Shown: piece by piece, positions 44,805 through 53,299 of the stretch
How the letters are laid out: every line of letters starts with the position of its first letter
Position numbering within the stretch: the first letter of the stretch is position 1
Notes under the pieces: model-generated
What the model was told of the DNA's origin: nothing
Seen by the model: the letters and a program-made list of their open reading frames with translations, nothing else
Databases searched by the model: none
Program-made: the position numbers and the translations under genes
Source: Pseudomonas neuropathica
Lineage (GTDB): Bacteria > Pseudomonadota > Gammaproteobacteria > Pseudomonadales > Pseudomonadaceae
Assembly: GCF_015461835.1 (NCBI RefSeq)
Contig: NZ_JACOPX010000017.1
Coordinates: 1-64,000, forward strand
Reading direction: 5' to 3'
Length of the DNA stretch: 64,000 nucleotides

Positions 44805-46793
44805 TCAGTGCGGTGCGCGCGGAATGGTTTTCATCAGGTCTTCCGGGCTGATGTGGCCAACCACGCTGCCCGGTTGCGGCAGGTTGAGGATGTGGCCTTT
44901 CATCTTGCCGATGATGTGCATTTCACACGGCTTGCAATCGAACTTCAGTGTCAGCACTTCATCGCCGTGGATCAACTGCATCGGCGCGACTTTGGTGCGC
45001 ACGCCGGTCACGCCTTTCGCCTGTTTCGGGCACAGGTTGAAAGAGAAGCGCAGGCAGTGCTTGGTGATCATCACCGGCACTTCGCCCGGCTCTTCGTGAG
45101 CCTCGTACGCAGCGTCGATCAGCTTCACGCCGTGACGGTGGTAGAAGTCTCGCGCCTTCTGGTTGTAGACGTTGGCGAGGAAGGTCAGGTGCGAATCGGG
45201 GTACACCGGCGGCGGGCTGGTTTCGGCTTTACGGCCGCCACGCGGATGGGCCGCGACGCGTGCGGCGGTCAGGTTCTCGATCACTTCACGGCGCAGGGCT
45301 TTGAGCTGCGAGTTGGGGATGAAGAACGCCTGTGGCGCATCCAGCTTGATGTCGGTGGCGTGGTACTGCGTGGTGCCAAGTTGGCCGAGCAGATCGCGCA
45401 ATTGCTCCAGCGCTTGTTCAGGCTTGTTGGCCACGCCGAACGGACCGGCGAGGGTGACGCTGGCGCTGATGCCTTCTTCGCTGGTGGCGGTGACTTCCAG
45501 CTGCTCTTCACGCAGACGAGCGACCCAGCTCAGGGCCACGCGACGCTCCGAAGACGTCTTCTGCAGCGCCTGTTGCCAGTTGTGATCGAGGTTGCGATTG
45601 AGCGGGTGGTTCGGGCGCAGCTTGAACAGGCCTTCCGGCATTTCGTTCGGTTCGACGCGGTAGCGGTAGCGCTTCTCGCCGTCTTCTTCGAACTCGCCTT
45701 TGGCTTCGGCGATGTTGGCGCGGAAACCGACCACTTCGCGTTTGACCAGTACGTTGAGGCCATCACCGTTGGACAGCGGCTCGTGGGTCACGACCTGCAT
45801 GTCACGTTTGCCGACTTTCTCGACCGTGCCCACTGGCAAACCGGTGAAGGTCGGCGAATCGAATGCACCGATGTCGATCTTGCGATCGGTGACGAAGTAG
45901 TCGGTGCTGCCACGGTGGAAGGTCTTTTCCGGGTCAGGCAGGAAGAAGTGCGCGGTGCGGCCGCTGGACGCGCGGGCCAGGTCCGGGCGGTCTTCGAGCA
46001 CGTCGTCGAGGCGCTGGCGGTAATAGGCGGTGATGTTCTTCACATAGCCCATGTCCTTGTAGCGACCTTCGATCTTGAACGAACGCACGCCAGCCTCGAC
46101 CAGAGCACGAATGTTGGCGCTCTGGTTGTTGTCTTTCATCGACAGCAGGTGTTTTTCGTAGGCGATCACGCCACCCTTTTCATCTTTGAGGGTGTACGGC
46201 AAACGGCACGCCTGCGAGCAGTCGCCACGGTTGGCGCTGCGCCCGGTCTGCGCGTGGGAAATATTGCACTGGCCGGAGAAGGCCACGCACAACGCGCCAT
46301 GAATGAAAAATTCGATGGCAGCGTCGGTTTCGTCGGCAATCGCGCGGATTTCCTGCAGGTTCAGCTCGCGGGCCAATACCAGTTGCGAGAAACCGGCCTG
46401 ATCGAGGAACTTCGCCCGCTCAAGGGTGCGGATGTCGGTCTGGGTCGAGGCGTGCAGTTCGATCGGCGGAATGTCCAGCTCCATCACGCCCAGATCCTGA
46501 ACGATCAGCGCATCGACGCCAGCGTCATACAACTGATGGATCAGCTTGCGGGCCGGCTCCAGTTCGTTGTCGTGCAGGATGGTGTTGATGGTGGTGAAAA
46601 TTCGCGCGTGATACTTGCGGGCAAATTCCACCAGCTCGGCGATTTCGCCGACTTCGTTACAGGCGTTGTGGCGCGCGCCGAAGCTCGGGCCGCCGATGTA
46701 CACGGCGTCAGCGCCGTGCAGGATCGCCTCACGGGCGATGGCGACATCGCGGGCAGGGCTGAGCAATTCCAGATGATGCTTGGGCAAGGACAT
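44805..46793 (-). CDS. trhP: U32 peptidase-family tRNA hydroxylation protein TrhP (YegQ)
   Basis: 662 aa from the ATG at 46793; the frame extends further upstream without coding character. LELLSPARDVAIAREAILHG and DAVYIGGPSFGARHNA are the U32 start; EFFIHGALCVAFSGQCNISH holds the Fe-S/Cys-rich U32 signature, with further Cys in GDCSQACRLPYTL. Family members act with prephenate in making 5-hydroxyuridine at position 34 of tRNA. The long C-terminal domain and CEMHIIGK motif are also typical for YegQ. The plus-strand open frame across this gene is only its complement. Confidence 0.92.
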   Translation of the reverse strand: MSLPKHHLELLSPARDVAIAREAILHGADAVYIGGPSFGARHNACNEVGEIAELVEFARKYHARIFTTINTILHDNELEPARKLIHQLYDAGVDALIVQDLGVMELDIPPIELHASTQTDIRTLERAKFLDQAGFSQLVLARELNLQEIRAIADETDAAIEFFIHGALCVAFSGQCNISHAQTGRSANRGDCSQACRLPYTLKDEKGGVIAYEKHLLSMKDNNQSANIRALVEAGVRSFKIEGRYKDMGYVKNITAYYRQRLDDVLEDRPDLARASSGRTAHFFLPDPEKTFHRGSTDYFVTDRKIDIGAFDSPTFTGLPVGTVEKVGKRDMQVVTHEPLSNGDGLNVLVKREVVGFRANIAEAKGEFEEDGEKRYRYRVEPNEMPEGLFKLRPNHPLNRNLDHNWQQALQKTSSERRVALSWVARLREEQLEVTATSEEGISASVTLAGPFGVANKPEQALEQLRDLLGQLGTTQYHATDIKLDAPQAFFIPNSQLKALRREVIENLTAARVAAHPRGGRKAETSPPPVYPDSHLTFLANVYNQKARDFYHRHGVKLIDAAYEAHEEPGEVPVMITKHCLRFSFNLCPKQAKGVTGVRTKVAPMQLIHGDEVLTLKFDCKPCEMHIIGKMKGHILNLPQPGSVVGHISPEDLMKTIPRAPH

Positions 46794-46898
46794 AGTTTTT
46801 TTAGTCAGGCTGTCACGGTTAGGCGCGCATTCTACCCGTGAAACGCGCGCCCGGCACGCCCGTGCTGCCCGATGGCAGCTGAGACTGCACAACCCCCG

Positions 46899-46987
46899 GT
46901 AGGAGCGAGCCTGCTCGCGAAGGGGCCAGCACATTCAGTATCAATGGCGCCTGAACGGAAGCCTTCGCGAGCAGGCTCGCTCCCACA
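46899..46987. repeat. REP pair
   Basis: GTAGGAGCGAGCCTGCTCGC and its complement flank a ~37-base spacer between yegQ and the RidA gene. Confidence 0.8.
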
Positions 46988-47005
46988 GGGTTTGGTGGTG
47001 CGAAG

Positions 47006-47386
47006 TCAGGCCTTGGCCGCCATCGCAGTCACTTCCACGCGCATGCCCTCAACCGCCAGCGAAGCAACGCCCACTGCCGCACGCACCGGCCAAGGCTTGG
47101 CGAAGTAGCGCTGGTAAACCTCGTTGAATGCCGCGCGGTCAGCCATGTCGGTCAGGTAGATGGTCAGGTGCATGACCCGATCCATCGAACTGCCGGCACC
47201 TTCCAGCGCAACTTTCAGCGCTTGCAGGGTGCATTCGCTTTGCGCGGTGATATCGCCCAATTCCAGGCTGCCGTCGGCACGGGTTGGAATCTGGGTAGAA
47301 ACCATGATGCCGTTGAACGTAGCGACGTCCGAAGAAATCGAGTCGGCGTCCGGATCCGGAGTGAAGGTGATGTCTTGGTTAGCCAT
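47006..47386 (-). CDS. RidA-family protein
   Basis: 126 aa. MANQDITFTPDPDADSISSD differs from archetypal RidA but STQIPTRADGSLELGDITAQ, ALKVALEGAGSSMDRVMHLT and the final RVEVTAMAA match the YjgF fold. The Arg in the archetypal CVEV/RxEV position is present (GMRVEV). It may clear reactive enamines or hydrolyse an imine. It runs in the same direction as the upstream GST gene, 86 bp away. Confidence 0.85.
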   Translation of the reverse strand: MANQDITFTPDPDADSISSDVATFNGIMVSTQIPTRADGSLELGDITAQSECTLQALKVALEGAGSSMDRVMHLTIYLTDMADRAAFNEVYQRYFAKPWPVRAAVGVASLAVEGMRVEVTAMAAKA

Positions 47387-47472
47387 GCTGATCCTTTGAT
47401 TGAGCGAGTGAAGAGGGCCGCAGTTTACAGATACAGCGTCGACATGGCCCGTTCCATGGCTACAGAGGCCGG

Positions 47473-48084
47473 TCAGACAGGCTGCGTCGCGGCTTCCGCC
47501 GCGATGGCTGCAAGAACGCAGGGGCGGGCGCCGATGCGCTGCATGTAGCTGGCAAGTGCCGGCCAGTCTTGTATGTCGATGGCGAAGGTCGGCAGCCACC
47601 TCAATACCGTAAACAGATAAGCATCGGCGACGCCGAAGTTGCCCATCAGATAGTCCCGAGCCGACAGTTGCTGATTCAGGTAGTCGAGGCGCTTGAACAG
47701 TGTGTGGCGGAAAATCGTTTTGACCGATTCCGGGATCTGCGCATTGAACAGCGGTGCACTGCCACCGTGAATTTCCGTACTGATGAAGTTCAGATGTTCC
47801 TGCAAGCGCGTGCGCTCCCATGAAGCCAAGGGTGGCGCCAGCGTGTTGCCGGGCACCTGATCGAGCAGAAACTGCAGGATCGCCGGCCCTTCCGTCAGTA
47901 CCTCGCTGTTATCCAGAACCAGCGCTGCAACGTAGCCCTTCGGATTGATCTCACGAAAGTCATGGCCATCGGCAGTGCGTTTGCTCTGGTTGTTGACGCG
48001 AACCAGTTCGAACGGCAAACCCAGTTCCCGCAGCACAATATGCGGGGAAAGCGAACAGGTCATGGGCGCAAAATACAGTTTCAT
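47473..48084 (-). CDS. Glutathione S-transferase family protein
   Basis: 203 aa from the ATG at 48084 with AGGAA ahead. Thioredoxin-like domain MKLYFAPMTCSLSPHIVLRE with the Cys/Ser pair of beta-class enzymes; NPKGYVAALVL and TEGPAILQFLLD contact glutathione. The helical domain includes MGNFGVADAYLFTVLRWL. A beta-class GST is most likely. Divergent from the LysR gene at 48192 (107-bp spacer), a probable regulator. Confidence 0.9.
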   Translation of the reverse strand: MKLYFAPMTCSLSPHIVLRELGLPFELVRVNNQSKRTADGHDFREINPKGYVAALVLDNSEVLTEGPAILQFLLDQVPGNTLAPPLASWERTRLQEHLNFISTEIHGGSAPLFNAQIPESVKTIFRHTLFKRLDYLNQQLSARDYLMGNFGVADAYLFTVLRWLPTFAIDIQDWPALASYMQRIGARPCVLAAIAAEAATQPV

Positions 48085-48191
48085 GGCACTTCCTTGCTGA
48101 GCGAGGGCGCCAGATTCCATTGCTGAAGCGGCTTTCGCAAAGGTCATTTACGGTGCTAGCGTATGACAAAATCTCATGAGCACTCAGAACC

Positions 48192-49091
48192 ATGACGGTC
48201 CGACTTCCCTCGCTGAACGGCTTGCGCGCCTTTGAAGCGGTCGCCAGGCACATGAGCTTCACCAAGGCTGCCGAAGAACTCAATGTCACCCAGACCGCTG
48301 TCAGTCACCAGATCCGCCGACTCGAAGCCGAGCTGGGCGCGCCTCTGTTTTTGCGGCTCAACGAGGGATTGGTGCTGAGCGAGGACGGGCACGCCTATTT
48401 GCCGGGTGTGCGTGCAGCGTTTCATGAGCTGCGCTATTCGACTGAGCAGTTGCTCGCGTCTCGCGATAAGAGCGTGCTGACGATCAGTACGCTGGTGTCG
48501 TTTGCATCGAAGTGGCTGTTGCCGCGTTTGCCGTCCTTTCAGCAGGCGTTTCCCGCTATTGATGTGCGAATCAGTGCGGCCACTGAGCTGGTCGACTTTC
48601 GCAAGGGCACGATTGATGCGGCGATCCGTTATGGGCGCGGCGACTGGAAGGGGCTGCGTGGCGATTTTTTGATGTCCGATGACATTTTCCCGGTATGCAG
48701 TCCGGCATTGGCGAAGACGTTGCGAACGCCTGCAGACCTGGCCAATCACGCATTGCTGCAAGTCAGTGGCGCGACGGCCGGTGACTGGAGCGCCTGGCTG
48801 CGTGCCGCCGGTCAACCGCCGCAACTCGCCGAAGGCCCGCGCCTGACCTTCGATCTGGCGCTGATGGCGGTACAGGCCGCTGTCGACGGGCAGGGCGTGT
48901 GTATTGGCCGATCAACCTATGTCGAGGACGATCTGCGGGCCGGCCGTCTGGTGGCTCCGTTCGATCTGCGCTTGCAAGATGAACTGGGTTTTTATCTGGT
49001 AGCGCCCCATGAAACGGCGGAAGCGAAGAAGATCATCGCGTTCCGGACATGGCTGTTGGCACTGTCACCCGGCAAGGACACCTTTGTATAA
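48192..49091 (+). CDS. LysR-family regulator, GcvA-like
   Basis: 299 aa. MTVRLPSLNGLRAFEAVARH, HTH AAEELNVTQTAVSHQIRRLE and a substrate domain ending FRTWLLAL. Divergent from the GST gene, so likely to regulate it. Confidence 0.9.
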   Translation: MTVRLPSLNGLRAFEAVARHMSFTKAAEELNVTQTAVSHQIRRLEAELGAPLFLRLNEGLVLSEDGHAYLPGVRAAFHELRYSTEQLLASRDKSVLTISTLVSFASKWLLPRLPSFQQAFPAIDVRISAATELVDFRKGTIDAAIRYGRGDWKGLRGDFLMSDDIFPVCSPALAKTLRTPADLANHALLQVSGATAGDWSAWLRAAGQPPQLAEGPRLTFDLALMAVQAAVDGQGVCIGRSTYVEDDLRAGRLVAPFDLRLQDELGFYLVAPHETAEAKKIIAFRTWLLALSPGKDTFV

Positions 49092-49214
49092 GCGTGTATC
49101 AAGTTGCCGCGCAGACACACGCGAACAATAAACCCGGGGTTTACGACACATCAGCCATACACGCGACTCCCAAAGTAGCGGTTACACCACCACTGCGTTT
49201 GAGAGGGCAACATC

Positions 49215-49628
49215 ATGCATCGTCCACTGTTACTGGCCAGCGCTGCGCTACTCGCTTCAATGATCGGCATCGTCCACGCGGCTGACGCGCCAGCCAAGAG
49301 CTGGCAACAAGGCTTGAGCCGGACCGACCTGGTGCGCGAGGACCTCGGTGCTGCCGAACGCGAAGTGATTCAGGCGCGAGTCGATTTCGAACCGGGCGTG
49401 ACCTCGCCCCGGCATGCGCACCCGGGTGTCGAGGTCGCTTACGTGATCAGCGGCACGTTTGAATATCAACTGGAGGGCAGGGCGCCGGTGACGTTGAAAG
49501 CGGGGGATTCGTTGTTTATTCCGCAAGGGGTGGCGCATGTCGCCAAAAACGTAGGTGCGGACAAGGGTTCGGAGTTGGCGACTTACATCGTCAAAAAGGG
49601 CGAGCCGTTGCTGATTCTCAAACCGTAG
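49215..49628 (+). CDS. Secreted cupin-domain protein
   Basis: 137 aa. Signal peptide MHRPLLLASAALLASMIGIV ending at VHAAD. The cupin motifs are complete: PRHAHPGVEVAYVISGTFEY for the first (His, His, Glu) and AGDSLFIPQGVAHVAKN for the second (His). It may bind a metal in the periplasm. Substrate unknown. Confidence 0.85.
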   Translation: MHRPLLLASAALLASMIGIVHAADAPAKSWQQGLSRTDLVREDLGAAEREVIQARVDFEPGVTSPRHAHPGVEVAYVISGTFEYQLEGRAPVTLKAGDSLFIPQGVAHVAKNVGADKGSELATYIVKKGEPLLILKP

Positions 49629-49630
49629 AG

Positions 49631-49801
49631 CTAACGCGCCGGGCCGTTATAAATCATATGGAGTATCAGCAATTCTGCAAAAGCGACCACCATGCAAAAT
49701 CGGACAAACCCTGCCGTGAAGACTCGGCGGGGTTTTTCGTAGGTGAATTCGAAACCGAATAGCAGCAACAAAATGCCGAAGAAAGTTTTTATCGCGCGCA
49801 T
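49631..49801 (-). CDS. Small membrane protein (56 aa)
   Basis: Translates as MRAIKTFFGILLLLFGFEFT, then YEKPRRVFTAGFVRF, then a second hydrophobic stretch CMVVAFAELLILHMIY. The hydrophobic-basic-hydrophobic pattern suggests a two-helix hairpin in the membrane. AAGGA precedes the ATG at 49801 by ten bases. Too short to name; evidence is the hydrophobic pattern and ribosome site. Confidence 0.45.
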   Translation of the reverse strand: MRAIKTFFGILLLLFGFEFTYEKPRRVFTAGFVRFCMVVAFAELLILHMIYNGPAR

Positions 49802-49869
49802 CTGTCTTCATCCTTGGCCCTGCCAATTGGGCATAGCTGATTCATAACGTTGGTTCTAGGCACGGCTTC

Positions 49870-50079
49870 TCAGTGAAGCGTCATAACCCGACGACTCTCG
49901 CCAATCCTGATTCTGTCCAGCGCCCGGTTCAACGCATCGAGCGCATCGAGCAGGGCTTTGGCCTCGGCCTCTCGACCTTCGCCCCAGAGGCGCTCGGCCA
50001 TTTTGTTTAACGCCTGGATCGAACGCTCGATGTCTGCGGCGGTGGCTTTGTGTTCAGGGGCCGGTGGTTTCTTCGGCAT
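49870..50079 (-). CDS. Small helical hypothetical protein
   Basis: 69 aa, MPKKPPAPEHKATAADIERS then an amphipathic coiled-coil-like helix (AEAKALLDALDALNRALDRI). No family known to me. A short Pro/Lys-rich N-terminus suggests nucleic-acid or partner contact. Confidence 0.55.
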   Translation of the reverse strand: MPKKPPAPEHKATAADIERSIQALNKMAERLWGEGREAEAKALLDALDALNRALDRIRIGESRRVMTLH

Positions 50080-50460
50080 TCAGGGTTCCTCTGCTGACAG
50101 CAAAACACCATACCGCTGCGGCGCCCAACAGCATAGTCAGCACGGCTAGAATCAGGATCACTCCTTGTGTGCCTGCGGCTGAGGCCAAAAGCGCCACCAG
50201 CAAACCCGCCAGATATCCTGATGCTGCTCGAACACTTCCAGCGTGATTCCAGGTTGGCGTTGAGCTTGTGCCGCTCGTCCCCGCGCTGGGGCGGGTTGAA
50301 TACGCTGGCGAGGATCAGGTCTTGCTCCTTGCCCCCGCGCAAGTAATGACGATCATGTTGGTCGAGTACTAGAAAAAAACGCCGGTTGAGTGACTGCAAT
50401 TTTAACGAGCTGTTTGCCGGCGGCTGGCCGATATTTGCAGTCTCGACGGTATAATCGGAT
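50080..50460 (-). other. No confident gene; protein-like segments in two frames
   Basis: On the minus strand the stretch 50265-50405 translates as coherent protein (NRRFFLVLDQHDRHYLRGG ... NPPQRGDERHKLNANLESRW). The stretch 50054-50215 in another frame gives two likely membrane helices (GYLAGLLVALLASAAG and LAVLTMLLGAAAVWCFAVSR). They could be one gene broken by a frameshift or two small genes; a GTG at 50161 behind AAGGAG would give a 35-aa protein. Confidence 0.3.
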
Positions 50461-50490
50461 CTTTTTTCCTGAAGTGAAAACAGGGCAGAT

Positions 50491-50871
50491 ATGGAGCAGG
50501 ACAGCCGCATTCTGAGCGCTCTCAAACGTTTTCGTTATTTGATCCTGGCGGTCATGGTGATCGCGTCATTGGTAAACGCGTTCTGGTGCTTTACGGGCGG
50601 GTGGAGTCAGTTTTGGACATGTGTAGGGGCGCAAGCGTGGTTTACCCAAGCCGTGTTTGCTTACCTTCGCGGAGGCTGGGTAGCAATCGGCCCCGGTGGA
50701 CTGCCGAAGGATGCCAATCCGATCGGCAGGGCACTATTGGCTGCAGTGGCGCTGGGGCTTTACTTGTTGATGTTCAGCTACGAAGAGCAGAAGCCCGACT
50801 CTATTTATGAAAGGCGCGCCTCGGATTGGAGCATGCCTACACGGGAGGAGATGCGGCGTTCGGCGGAGTGA
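50491..50871 (+). CDS. Small membrane protein of unknown function
   Basis: 126 aa. One to three hydrophobic segments: YLILAVMVIASLVNAFWCF near the start, a middle amphipathic part, and ALLAAVALGLYLLMFSY near 85. The hydrophilic tail IYERRASDWSMPTREEMRRS is basic. No family recognised. Last chromosomal gene before the integrated element. Confidence 0.55.
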   Translation: MEQDSRILSALKRFRYLILAVMVIASLVNAFWCFTGGWSQFWTCVGAQAWFTQAVFAYLRGGWVAIGPGGLPKDANPIGRALLAAVALGLYLLMFSYEEQKPDSIYERRASDWSMPTREEMRRSAE

Positions 50872-50963
50872 TAGCGGGTGCGGGGCTGAAAACACGTCTG
50901 GTGCATCGTGCGATCAGTCATGGAGCGCGATGAGAAGGGCGGAAGCTTTCGTGAACCGTAGAA

Positions 50964-50997
50964 ACGACAAAGCCCTGAATAATCAGGGCTTTGTCGT
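50964..50997. terminator. Terminator of the former tRNA-Ser gene
   Basis: Perfect 15-bp stem (ACGACAAAGCCCTGA) with ATAA loop. On the minus strand it follows the 3' end of the tRNA-Ser fragment by 8 bp, so it belongs to the chromosomal tRNA locus. Confidence 0.85.
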
Positions 50998-51005
50998 ACT
51001 TAAGA

Positions 51006-51061
51006 TGGCGGAGGCGATGGGATTCGAACTCATGGACCTGTTACAGTCGACGGTTTTCAAG
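51006..51061 (-). other. tRNA-Ser 3' fragment, left attachment site of the integrated element
   Basis: The minus strand reads CTTGAAAACCGTC (anticodon loop and 3' stem of tRNA-Ser TGA), a long variable arm, the T arm with GTTCGAATCC and the acceptor end CGCCTCCGCCA. The 5' half of the tRNA is missing: homology stops at the anticodon loop at 51061. That is the expected structure of an att site left by a tyrosine integrase that uses a tRNA 3' end. The intact tRNA should lie at the far side of the element, beyond this window. Confidence 0.8.
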
Positions 51062-51309
51062 TCCGAAGATTAATCCTTATATTTCAATACCTTAAGTTGT
51101 ATTCGTTTCCGCTAGGCAGTATTCATTAATGCTCTGGAGGCCTCTGAAATCAAGGGGTGGACACTTATTTGCGGAAACGAATTTGGCCGGTTATTTGGCG
51201 TTCTGGGTAGGCTCATGATCGCCCTAAACTTCATAGCTGCAATCGAGAGACTGCGCTTGATGGAAAGCGACTTTCATCTGAAGTGGGATTTTTGCAGCCA
51301 ACCTGGTCA

Positions 51310-51346
51310 GTCGTGACAGGCAGGAAACGGCCAAAAGCAGTCATTC
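51310..51346 (+). repeat. Dispersed repeat copy 1 of the cargo region
   Basis: GTCGTGACAGGCAGGAAACG and onward. It matches the copy at 54393-54428 at about 30 of 36 positions. The surrounding 51068-51495 contains no gene. Confidence 0.75.
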
Positions 51347-51495
51347 AATGCTCTAAAGAATCGGGAGTGATTCAACATATTCATCGTTCTTAGTGACTAG
51401 TTCATAAACCATTCATGCAGTACTTAAAAGCTAGCCCTAAAGTTTTGCTGGGCTCTGCCGATAGCGAGCTGGAGTGTTAACCTGGAGAAAGCGTC

Positions 51496-51873
51496 ATGGA
51501 TGTTAATGTTTATAAAATTGAAGATGTGACTAATGATTTTGTCTTAAATAAAATAAAGTCACATGAGAGTTTTGTTCTTGAGTGCGGCGAATTCAACAGG
51601 TACTCAAACACTCTGACGTGGCTGGAGAACGCTATTGAATCAGAAGGCATGTCTGTCAGGATTTATATGATGGCTCGCAACCTCTCGATGGGGGGGGTTG
51701 CAGGTTTTGCCGGAGCGAGCATTGTCGGTGCACCAGTGGCGCTAGGAGCGCTTGCCGTAGGTCTGGTGGCCGGTGTTGGCATCGCCGCTCACAACCTCGC
51801 GACACTGAATCCTGATTACGAGATCGGCAAAAATCCACTCTCAACTACCCTGTACGTAGACTACAAAAAATGA
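51496..51873 (+). CDS. Small glycine-rich hydrophobic protein of the cargo region
   Basis: 125 aa, ATG with GGAGAA upstream. N-terminal half is soluble and polar (EDVTNDFVLNKIKSHESFVL), the middle (NLSMGGVAGFAGASIVGAPV onward to GVGIAAHN) is a Gly/Ala-rich hydrophobic stretch likely to insert in a membrane, and the tail is polar. The AT-rich first third contrasts with flanking core genes. No family recognised. A pore-forming toxin or phage-associated membrane protein is possible but unsupported. Confidence 0.6.
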   Translation: MDVNVYKIEDVTNDFVLNKIKSHESFVLECGEFNRYSNTLTWLENAIESEGMSVRIYMMARNLSMGGVAGFAGASIVGAPVALGALAVGLVAGVGIAAHNLATLNPDYEIGKNPLSTTLYVDYKK

Positions 51874-51936
51874 GAGTTCTGGTAAGTGTGCTATGCCGGA
51901 CTGAATCGCCCCAAGTCTAGAAGACTCTTTATATTT

Positions 51937-51963
51937 CTGCTTCTGACCGATTTCTGCCTGTCG
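51937..51963 (-). repeat. Dispersed repeat copy 2 (inverted)
   Basis: Complement reads CGACAGGCAGAAATCGGTCA, the same core as copies 1 and 3. The 300 bp between 51873 and the retron RNA hold no gene. Confidence 0.65.
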
Positions 51964-52173
51964 TAGCGGGCAGCAATCGGCCAATAGCAGACGATAAAGA
52001 AGGCCAGATGCAAACCCAAAGCACCCCTCGCGTTGGTCTGCCGATTCCGTCCAGGGGATCGGCTCATATCCTTGAATACCCATTACAAATTTCACTCGGG
52101 AACAGAGCATTTAGGGGTATGAGACTTGAAAATTACAATTGACAATGCTGGCGTTCTGCCCTAGAAATGAGGC

Positions 52174-52340
52174 CTCTTTACGCGTTTAAAGCCAGATACT
52201 AGTCGTTGAAGGCTTAGTCAGGCGTTTCGCCAGACTCAATTGCATTGCGTTGTTTTATTCCGCAGACAAGATCTGCGGCCCTACGCTCCTTCGTCGCTCC
52301 GGTCCACAGATCTTGTCTGCGGCTGAACCTTGGTAAAGAG
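52174..52340 (+). ncRNA. Retron msr-msd RNA
   Basis: Outer inverted repeat a1 CTCTTTAC (52174-52181) pairs with a2 GTAAAGAG (52333-52340). Inside, two msr stem-loops follow: AAGCC/GGCTT (52189-52215) and AGTCaGGCG/CGCCaGACT with TTT loop (52216-52236). The msd is a long near-perfect hairpin, 19 bp per arm (52260-52278 with 52304-52322, one G-U). Order, sizes and position just before the effector and reverse transcriptase genes are those of a retron primer-template RNA. The branching G would be in the 5' part just after a1; the exact base was not assigned. Confidence 0.85.
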
Positions 52341-52351
52341 CCCTTTTTCGC

Positions 52352-53299
52352 ATGGATCCGCGACATATTCTTGCTGATGTGGACTTGGACGAGAGTAAAA
52401 TTTACTTCTCCAAGAATCCGATTGTTCTACTCTGCGGGGGTTATGTCCCTGAAAAAGAACATGCCGATGCAGAGGATCCTCCCGTCCATTCTCTTCGTGA
52501 TGCTTTGAAGCGCAAAGCGCTCAGTATGATGAAGGCACCCCATATTTTTCGGCCAGAAGAGATTAAGTCGTGGCATGAAGATGGGGTCTATCGAAACCTG
52601 ATGGATTTTGAGGCAGATCTTGCGAGCATCTGCTCACTCATTGCAATTGCCGTTGAGAGCGACGGTTCCATTGCTGAGCTTGGTGCTTTTTCGCAGTTAC
52701 CAGACTTTCAAAAAAAACTCATTGTATTTGTACCTGAGGAATATGCGGACGATAAGTCTTTTATTAATCTTGGAATTCTTAGGCATATAGACGAACGGCA
52801 TGGAAGCGGCGTCAAGGTTTATCCTTGGAACCCAAAGTATCCGCTTGAGATTCCAGAGCATGTTGTTACTGGCGTTATGGACGATATTGCAGAAGAACTT
52901 AATGCTCTGAAAAAAACACAAAGCTTGTCTCTTGGCAACAATATTCATATTGTCGTTCTAATATATGAGCTGATTAGGATTTTTGTTGCTCTTAAAGAAA
53001 GCGAAATTGTCGAGGCGATTAAAGGGCTAGGTAAAGATATTCATCGTGATGATGTGCGGCGAAAAATATTCTTATTGCAAGAGTTTGAGTTTATTAAGAA
53101 GATCGGCGGCTACGGTGATTCAAAATTTTACGCTTGTGGTAAAGAATCTTTTCATACGCTCCGCTTCGCTCTCAAAGCGGGAGGCATGGTTGATACATTG
53201 AGACTGAAAGTAGAATGCGTCAATTATTACAAAGCAGCAACATCCGAAAGAAATCGCAATAGGGCTATTGAACAAGCAAAGTTAGGGGTTGCGAAATGA
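52352..53299 (+). CDS. Retron effector, nucleoside deoxyribosyltransferase-like plus winged helix (type II-A)
   Basis: 315 aa, starting 12 bp after the a2 repeat. Residues ~20-150 have the NDT-like pattern IVLLCGGYVPEKE, AVESDGSIAELGAF (about 101-113, the conserved acidic/Gly motif) and KKLIVFVPEEY. Residues ~205-285 look like a DNA-binding winged helix (IVEAIKGLGKDIHRDDVRRK; FEFIKKIGGYGDSKFYACG). This is the architecture of the toxin partner in type II-A retrons such as Eco1 and Sen2, where RT and multicopy ssDNA restrain it. Stop overlaps the RT start by 4 bp. Low GC compared with the core chromosome. Confidence 0.85.
   Translation: MDPRHILADVDLDESKIYFSKNPIVLLCGGYVPEKEHADAEDPPVHSLRDALKRKALSMMKAPHIFRPEEIKSWHEDGVYRNLMDFEADLASICSLIAIAVESDGSIAELGAFSQLPDFQKKLIVFVPEEYADDKSFINLGILRHIDERHGSGVKVYPWNPKYPLEIPEHVVTGVMDDIAEELNALKKTQSLSLGNNIHIVVLIYELIRIFVALKESEIVEAIKGLGKDIHRDDVRRKIFLLQEFEFIKKIGGYGDSKFYACGKESFHTLRFALKAGGMVDTLRLKVECVNYYKAATSERNRNRAIEQAKLGVAK

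Noticed and set aside
44664..46841. 725-aa plus-strand open frame
   Set aside because: It is the complement of the yegQ/trhP gene; its translation is low in protein-like character (His, Gly, Val, Arg-rich) and its start lies inside tRNA-Gln.
51006..51061. An intact tRNA-Ser gene
   Set aside because: Only the 3' part from the anticodon loop is present; the 5' half cannot be found upstream.
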